This document shows positions 6,853-10,717 of a stretch of 10,717 nt of DNA, piece by piece. The notes beneath the pieces are model-generated. The model ran no database searches, had not been told where the DNA came from, and saw only the letters and a list, made by a program, of their open reading frames with translations. Origin of the DNA: Salinirussus sp. (GTDB lineage Archaea; Halobacteriota; Halobacteria; Halobacteriales; Haloarculaceae). The DNA is taken from assembly GCA_028275005.1 (NCBI GenBank), contig JAQCNN010000098.1:1-10717 (forward strand), in the 5' to 3' direction. The stretch's first letter is position 1. The number at the start of each line of letters is the position of its first letter. A program made the position numbers and the translations under genes.

Positions 6853-7889
6853 TCGGTGTCGGTCTCCGGATACGCCTCGGCGAGTAACTCCCCCTCGTCG
6901 GCCAGCCGCTCGCGGACCGGCCCGATGACCTCCGAGATGGCCGCGGCCGCCGCGGGCTTGAGGTCCGCCGGGTGCAGTTCCTCGCTCAGAAACGCCGCCT
7001 CCAGTTCCTCGTACGAGCCGTAGACGAGGTTGCCGCCGTACTCCTCGGGTCGTTCGACGACGAGTTCCTCGCGGCCACGGGAGGCGAGCACCGGGAAGAC
7101 GAGATGCTCCAGATACTCCAGGACGCCGTTGTCCTCGACCTCCCCCATCGGGCAGTAGGCGCCGTCGATCTTCCTCGCCACCGCGTCGGGACTGTCGGTG
7201 AGGTTCACCTTCGAGCCCTTCTCCGAGGCACTCATCTTCCCGCCGGAGAGTCCAGAGAGCAGCGGCGCGAACAGACAGACCGGCTCCTCCCAGCCGTGGT
7301 CGGGCAGGAGCTCCCGCGAGAGCATATAGATCCCCCGCTGGTCGATCCCACCGTAGGCGATGTCCGCCTCCAGTGCCTTCACGTCGAGTGACTGCATCAG
7401 CGAGTACATCAACCCGCCGAGGCTGGGACTCTCGCTCTCGCGGACGACCTCACTGCCGGCGCGACGGGCCCGCGCGACGGTCGTTTCCGCGGCCATCCGG
7501 TACATCTCCAGGGTGTACTCCGCCTCGAGCTGGAACTCCGTGCCGCGGACGAAGGAGACCGCCTCGGGGTCCGCGCCGGCGGCCTCGACCATCGCCTCGA
7601 TGGCCGTCCGGTAGTACGCCGAGCGGGCGTCGAGCAACTCGAAGGGGCTCTTCTCGTCGTCGAGGTGGGCGTGCAGGTCCGCCACGAGGACTGTGACATC
7701 CAGCCCAGCGTTGAGGAAATCCGCCAGCTTCCGGATCGTCGTGAAGTGGCCGATATGCATCTGCCCGGTCGGGGCGTAGCCGATGTAGACCGAGGGGGAG
7801 TCGCGTTCCAGCAGGTCCGACAGCTCCTCCCCGGTGACGACCTCCTCCGTGTGGCGTGTCACAAGTGCACGCCGCTCGGCCGTGTCCAT
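6849..7889 (-). CDS. tyrS: Tyrosyl-tRNA synthetase, archaeal type
   Basis: A 346-residue class I aminoacyl-tRNA synthetase that charges tRNA-Tyr. The HIGH signature is exact (His45-Ile-Gly-His48 in GQMHIGHFTT), and the second catalytic loop is KMSAS (218-222). Discrimination from the related tryptophanyl enzyme rests on tyrosine-pocket residues known from the Methanocaldococcus enzyme: Tyr35 in VYIGYAP (its Tyr32), and Tyr162, Gln166 and Asp169 in MYSLMQSLD (its Tyr151, Gln155, Asp158). The C-terminal anticodon-binding part includes YGGNLVYGSYEELE and ELHPADLK, and the length matches the compact archaeal form with no S4 domain. The ATG at 7889 is preferred over one at 7955 because the TATA box predicts transcription starting at about 7889, giving a leaderless mRNA. 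It is the first gene of a two-gene operon with the Trm9-like methyltransferase, 4-nt overlap. Confidence 0.96.
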   Translation of the reverse strand: MDTAERRALVTRHTEEVVTGEELSDLLERDSPSVYIGYAPTGQMHIGHFTTIRKLADFLNAGLDVTVLVADLHAHLDDEKSPFELLDARSAYYRTAIEAMVEAAGADPEAVSFVRGTEFQLEAEYTLEMYRMAAETTVARARRAGSEVVRESESPSLGGLMYSLMQSLDVKALEADIAYGGIDQRGIYMLSRELLPDHGWEEPVCLFAPLLSGLSGGKMSASEKGSKVNLTDSPDAVARKIDGAYCPMGEVEDNGVLEYLEHLVFPVLASRGREELVVERPEEYGGNLVYGSYEELEAAFLSEELHPADLKPAAAAAISEVIGPVRERLADEGELLAEAYPETDTE

Positions 7890-7910
7890 ACCCTGATCCG
7901 CCGTGGCCGC

Positions 7911-7920
7911 CGAATAAATG
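7911..7920 (-). promoter_or_regulatory. TATA box of tyrS
   Basis: Minus-strand CATTTATTCG is centred about 27 nt upstream of the tyrS ATG at 7889. This spacing predicts initiation at or next to the start codon, the leaderless arrangement common in haloarchaea. It is one half of a divergent promoter pair with the surface-protein gene. Confidence 0.65.
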
Positions 7921-7956
7921 GTTTGCTTACCGCCAGACACCCCCGCCGCGGCCAAG

Positions 7957-7966
7957 CCTTTTTATG
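7957..7966 (+). promoter_or_regulatory. TATA box of the PKD surface-protein gene
   Basis: CTTTTTATGC is centred about 28 nt before the ATG at 7990, again predicting a leaderless transcript. It decides the start codon, because longer in-frame starts (back to 7918) would lie upstream of or within the promoter. About 37 nt separate it from the divergent tyrS box. Confidence 0.65.
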
Positions 7967-7989
7967 CGAACACGCGGCGAGTAGGTGAC

Positions 7990-9474
7990 ATGCGGGTGTT
8001 TGGGGGTCGGGGTGCTGGGCTTGAGGTGTTGCTCGCGGTCTGTCTCGGGACCGCACTCCTGCTCACTGGCGGTCTCGTCGGCGCAAAGGAGCCGCCGGTC
8101 GCGGACGCCGGGCTCGACCAGTCCGTCGAACGAAACGCGACTGTCTATCTCGACGGCGGGGGGTCATACGGCACAGACACCGAGATTACCGACTACCGCT
8201 GGTCTGTCGCCGCGCCCAACGGGACCGTGTTCGAACCTGACTGTCCCACCTGCGAGCGGACCCGCTTCCGGGCAGCAGAGACCGGGCAGTACAACGTGAC
8301 AGTGACCGTCACCGACGAGACCGGCGTGCAGGCCAGTGACACGGTCTACATCACCACCGAGGAGGCAAACCCACCCGAGCTCCAACTCACCGGGCCGACC
8401 TCGCTGTTCGTTGCGGCTGAGGGGCCGGTGAAGGCGGACGTGACGGCCGGCGACGACCCGGTCTCACGCCTGGACTGGTCGACTGACGGCACCGATGCAG
8501 GGGGGGAGCAACTGACGGGTGAGCAACCCAGCGAGCGACGCTTTTCCTTCAGCGAGGCTGGTACCCACACCGTGACCGCGGTTGTGACAGATGTTCTCGG
8601 ACGGACGACAACCGACACCCACACTATCGACGTGATCGGGGTATCCTCCTCCCCGGGACCTGGCACCCAGTCAGCCGGCGGCGGCGGTGGCGGCGGAGGT
8701 GGTGGCAGTTCATCGGATGCTGACACCGACTTTGTGGCAGCTAGCGACGAAACCATTCGCAGCTACTCCGACCTCGCGTTCAATAATTACGCCGACGGCA
8801 ACTCCGCGATCACCCTCGCAAACACCGCCGGGCCGGGTGATATCACCATTGTGGATGAAGAGACAGCACGGAACTACTTGGAACCCTACAACTGGCACAA
8901 TGTAAATCTTGGAGAGCTTGTGGAAGATGGACTAGTAAACCGAGACAAAGCGGACAAGATTTTAGAACGCTCAAAAGAAAATTTGGATGAGACCGGAAAT
9001 GGTGCTGTCGGTGGGATTAATCCATACGAGCCTGCCGATACTCAGGAACAATCTGACCCTTCAGAGTCCGCTAGTCGCCCAACGGCACCAAGTTCGTCTG
9101 ACACAACGGCTTTGATTAGCGCTCAACAAAATTCAGGCGCTACTGGGCCACAGTCGTCTGAAACCGTCACGTTGACCCAAGGTCCCACAAATACGGATTC
9201 AGAAGCTAACACGGCCAACACAAAGACAAGTACACCCACGCTATCGGAGAAGGTGACCATGACTTCTGGCAGTGGATCTACAGGTCTTGATATTGATGTT
9301 CAAACGAGTAGCAGCAATTCAGGTCGTGATCAGGGCCCAACGAAAGAGAATCCAGATGGCGGTGTTAATAAAAACGATAATTCAGTTTCAGAAGACAGCT
9401 CAGAGAGTAGTGGCACAGGAGATGGTGGAAGTATTAATCGTGGAAACGGCTCAGGCACAGTCACCTTCTTTTGA
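7990..9474 (+). CDS. Secreted PKD-domain surface protein with Ser/Thr-rich tail
   Basis: A 494-residue predicted exported protein. Residues 1-32 are a Sec signal peptide: Arg-containing start, hydrophobic core LEVLLAVCLGTALLLTGGLV, cleavage likely after VGA (30-32). Cys18 lies inside the hydrophobic core and is not a convincing lipobox. Residues about 34-125 form a PKD domain (PPVADAGLDQSV, then SYGTDTEITDYRWSV, then YNVTVTVTDETG). Residues 128-217 look like a second PKD/Ig-like domain (GTHTVTAVVTDVLGRTTTDT). Ten glycines (230-239) lead to an unrecognised acidic region of about 95 residues, 243-340 (including ETIRSYSDLAFNNYADG and VEDGLVNRDKADKILERS), then a disordered Ser/Thr/Asn/Gly-rich tail to the end. 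Sequons occur at Asn49, 77, 102 and 486. There is no C-terminal helix or PGF-CTERM signal, so anchoring is unexplained. DNA composition falls sharply from about codon 295 on. Role unknown; adhesion or matrix contact is only a guess. Confidence 0.85.
   Translation: MRVFGGRGAGLEVLLAVCLGTALLLTGGLVGAKEPPVADAGLDQSVERNATVYLDGGGSYGTDTEITDYRWSVAAPNGTVFEPDCPTCERTRFRAAETGQYNVTVTVTDETGVQASDTVYITTEEANPPELQLTGPTSLFVAAEGPVKADVTAGDDPVSRLDWSTDGTDAGGEQLTGEQPSERRFSFSEAGTHTVTAVVTDVLGRTTTDTHTIDVIGVSSSPGPGTQSAGGGGGGGGGGSSSDADTDFVAASDETIRSYSDLAFNNYADGNSAITLANTAGPGDITIVDEETARNYLEPYNWHNVNLGELVEDGLVNRDKADKILERSKENLDETGNGAVGGINPYEPADTQEQSDPSESASRPTAPSSSDTTALISAQQNSGATGPQSSETVTLTQGPTNTDSEANTANTKTSTPTLSEKVTMTSGSGSTGLDIDVQTSSSNSGRDQGPTKENPDGGVNKNDNSVSEDSSESSGTGDGGSINRGNGSGTVTFF
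8677..8706 (+). repeat. Ten-glycine codon run
   Basis: Ten consecutive Gly codons of mixed type (GGC, GGT, GGA) encode residues 230-239 of the surface protein. This is a flexible linker between the PKD-like half and the unrecognised half. The codon mixture makes recent slippage of a single triplet unlikely as the sole origin. Confidence 0.9.
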
Positions 9475-10250
9475 ATCTATAGTCAAATAATATATTTACA
9501 ATTCACAGTATGAAAAATCGAAATATGATAAAATGTGATCAGAAAAGATGATTATCCATATTAATACGCTGCTGATACGTGGCATGTTTATTCTGACACT
9601 CCCACTCACACTTCCGATGCTGGTTGCGACAAACTACTGTGGCTTGGCAGATAGGTTGGAAAACCTTCCAGGAATCCAAAGCGGTGGTGGTGTGTCTACT
9701 GGAGTAGCTATCTTCGGATATATTACAATAGTAATTGTGCTTGTTAGCAGTACCATGCTACTTGCTCTTGACAATGGAGAGGATGATCCAGTATCAGCTA
9801 CAAATGAAACTATTGAAGAAACAGTGGCGCCGGGTAAAATAGCTACACCGACCCCGACACCTCACAGTAAGTCTACTACTACTACACCGACGAATACACC
9901 AAAGCCGACTTCAGTAGAGACAAGCACAACAATTGAAAAGAAGGAGCCTAATAAATATGAAATGCTGCTCTCAGATATTAGAATAGTCTATCCAGAAACT
10001 ACCAGAAATTCATATAAATCGCCGTACCTATCATTTTTAAATGGTTCTTATAATATTGATAAAAAATCAATTTCTCTTGATTTTTCTATGGGCGCCTTTG
10101 ATTCAATAAATCGATATGAAAGTGCTGTAGCCAGAACGTCTGGCATCTATATATGGAGTCATTTCAACGCAGAGACTGCATACCCCCAAACCGTCACAAT
10201 CAATTATTTCAGAAATGAAGAACTAAATGCGACAGCTAAGATCCGTTCTC
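8870..10250. other. AT-rich island with edges inside two reading frames
   Basis: Hand counts of 60-nt lines give 77% GC at 8641, 43% at 8881, 22% at 9481, 32% at 9961, 25% at 10021, 45% at 10141, 37% at 10201, then 47% at 10261 and 55-58% from 10321 on. Inside the island codons such as AGA, ATA, TTA, AAT and AAA are frequent; they are nearly absent from the left 8.8 kb. The left edge is within the surface-protein gene and the right edge within the next open frame. No terminal repeats, transposase, integrase or tRNA-end duplication are visible at either edge. Confidence 0.75.
9487..9499 (+). promoter_or_regulatory. Possible TATA box of the membrane-anchored protein gene
   Basis: ATAATATATTTAC lies about 55 nt before the ATG at 9548 and would predict initiation near 9520, a leader of about 28 nt. 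The whole gap is only about 22-25% GC, so a TATA-like match is expected by chance; read-through from the surface-protein gene is equally possible. Confidence 0.3.
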
Positions 10251-10717
10251 GATGGATGAATCAACACATCTTCGGGAATGTTTCTCCGGACAGGCCTGCA
10301 CCTATGTCTTATCAGACTTACATCCGGGCGGTTATGGGGACGCTCAAGGTAAGTGGAGAAAAAACAGAGTTCCCACACCTACTCAACCGTTGCGAAGAGG
10401 AGAATGCGCTCAGCCCGGGGGAGTGCAAAAACAGCCTTCGTGAACGGGTCCCTGTCCGATTCTATCTCCCGGAACAGACGGCAACTGGCGGGTCTTACAC
10501 CAATCTCATGGGAGGCGCACAACCAGACAGATCCTTCGATAGCCGACAGGAACGGCTGGAGTACACAACTCAGAAACTCGAGGAAAACATCACCGGAAGA
10601 GTCAGTCTCGAGGGGTACACTGCGGCCGACGAGGACGACGTGTGGAAAGATGTCGATATGCGCATCCGTGACGTCTCCTTGGAAAACGAGACGATTGTTG
10701 TTGAGCAGTACACGCGC
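9548..10717 (+). CDS. Unrecognised two-helix membrane protein with exported domain (3' end outside window)
   Basis: Translating from the ATG at 9548 gives 390 codons without a stop to the window edge, so the gene is incomplete at its 3' end. Two membrane helices come first: residues about 8-28 (LLIRGMFILTLPLTLPMLVA) and 50-74 (STGVAIFGYITIVIVLVSST and following). A Thr/Pro-rich stalk follows at 95-127 (TPTPTP and TTTTPTNTPKPT), then a mixed domain from about 137 to the edge. That domain has sequons at Asn165, 227, 244, 347 and 380 and two cysteines, 282 and 293, 10 residues apart, that could form a disulfide outside the cell. I recognise no family. A TGA at 9536 just upstream blocks longer ATG starts in this frame. 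The first 230 codons are AT-rich with AGA/ATA/TTA use; the later ones return to moderate GC. Spacing of 73 nt after the PKD-protein gene suggests a functional pair. Confidence 0.8.
   Translation, partial: MIIHINTLLIRGMFILTLPLTLPMLVATNYCGLADRLENLPGIQSGGGVSTGVAIFGYITIVIVLVSSTMLLALDNGEDDPVSATNETIEETVAPGKIATPTPTPHSKSTTTTPTNTPKPTSVETSTTIEKKEPNKYEMLLSDIRIVYPETTRNSYKSPYLSFLNGSYNIDKKSISLDFSMGAFDSINRYESAVARTSGIYIWSHFNAETAYPQTVTINYFRNEELNATAKIRSRWMNQHIFGNVSPDRPAPMSYQTYIRAVMGTLKVSGEKTEFPHLLNRCEEENALSPGECKNSLRERVPVRFYLPEQTATGGSYTNLMGGAQPDRSFDSRQERLEYTTQKLEENITGRVSLEGYTAADEDDVWKDVDMRIRDVSLENETIVVEQYTR

Noticed and set aside
7918..7989. Longer start for the surface protein
   Set aside because: It would begin upstream of the TATA box and would place unrelated residues before a textbook signal peptide.
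8870..10250. Mobile element or provirus as the source of the AT-rich island
   Set aside because: No transposase, integrase, terminal inverted repeats, target duplication or attachment-site duplication of the tRNA 3' end was seen in the window. Transfer remains possible by homologous recombination.
10252..10443. A 63-codon plus-strand frame inside the last gene
   Set aside because: It is in another frame from the 390-codon open frame that has domain-like features, and it shows no features of its own.
1..10717. CRISPR array, toxin-antitoxin or defence island
   Set aside because: No regularly spaced repeats and no Cas, restriction, toxin or other known defence proteins were seen in any frame.

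Overview
The window looks like a piece of a haloarchaeal (class Halobacteria) chromosome. The left 8.8 kb is very GC-rich. Its predicted proteins are strongly acidic (Asp/Glu-rich, few Lys). Several genes have a TATA-like box about 25-30 nt before the start codon with almost no leader, and the tRNA gene has no encoded CCA. The synthetase and the Trm9-like methyltransferase are of archaeal/eukaryotic type. I cannot name the genus from sequence alone.

Layout, left to right. (1) 35-955, minus: an alpha/beta hydrolase with an intact Ser-Asp-His triad. (2) 1131-2354, minus: chorismate synthase (aroC), diverging from (3) 2493-2966, plus: a single-cysteine peroxiredoxin, followed 30 nt later by (4) 2997-3818, plus: an HD-domain metal-dependent phosphohydrolase. 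(5) 3867-4187, plus: a small unrecognised haloarchaeal-type protein with its own TATA box and a perfect palindrome between that box and the gene. (6) 4220-5746, minus: an Fe-S photolyase/cryptochrome (PhrB/FeS-BCP class) carrying all four cluster cysteines. (7) 5979-6051, plus: tRNA-Gly(UCC), with hairpins just downstream. (8) 6148-6852, minus: a Trm9/ALKBH8-type tRNA wobble-uridine methyltransferase, translationally coupled (GTGA overlap) behind (9) 6849-7889, minus: tyrosyl-tRNA synthetase. This half is housekeeping: shikimate pathway, redox defence, UV repair and tRNA charging/modification.

The right end is different. From a promoter pair divergent with tyrS starts (10) 7990-9474, plus: a secreted PKD-domain surface protein with a ten-glycine linker, an unrecognised domain of about 95 residues and a Ser/Thr-rich tail without a membrane anchor. 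It is followed by (11) 9548 to the window edge, plus: a protein with two N-terminal membrane helices, a Thr/Pro stalk and a large exported domain, open through all 390 codons and cut off by the window. An AT-rich island (roughly 8.87-10.25 kb, 22-45% GC in the lines I counted, against about 77% just upstream) covers the 3' half of gene 10 and the 5' half of gene 11. Both of its edges therefore fall inside open reading frames. This pair is the accessory, probably horizontally acquired or recombining, part of the window and the best candidate for something undescribed.

The most testable functional link in the conserved part is the Trm9-like methyltransferase lying about 100 bp from tRNA-Gly(UCC), the isoacceptor whose wobble uridine is a classical Trm9 substrate in yeast. 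No CRISPR array, insertion sequence, integrase or toxin-antitoxin pair was seen.
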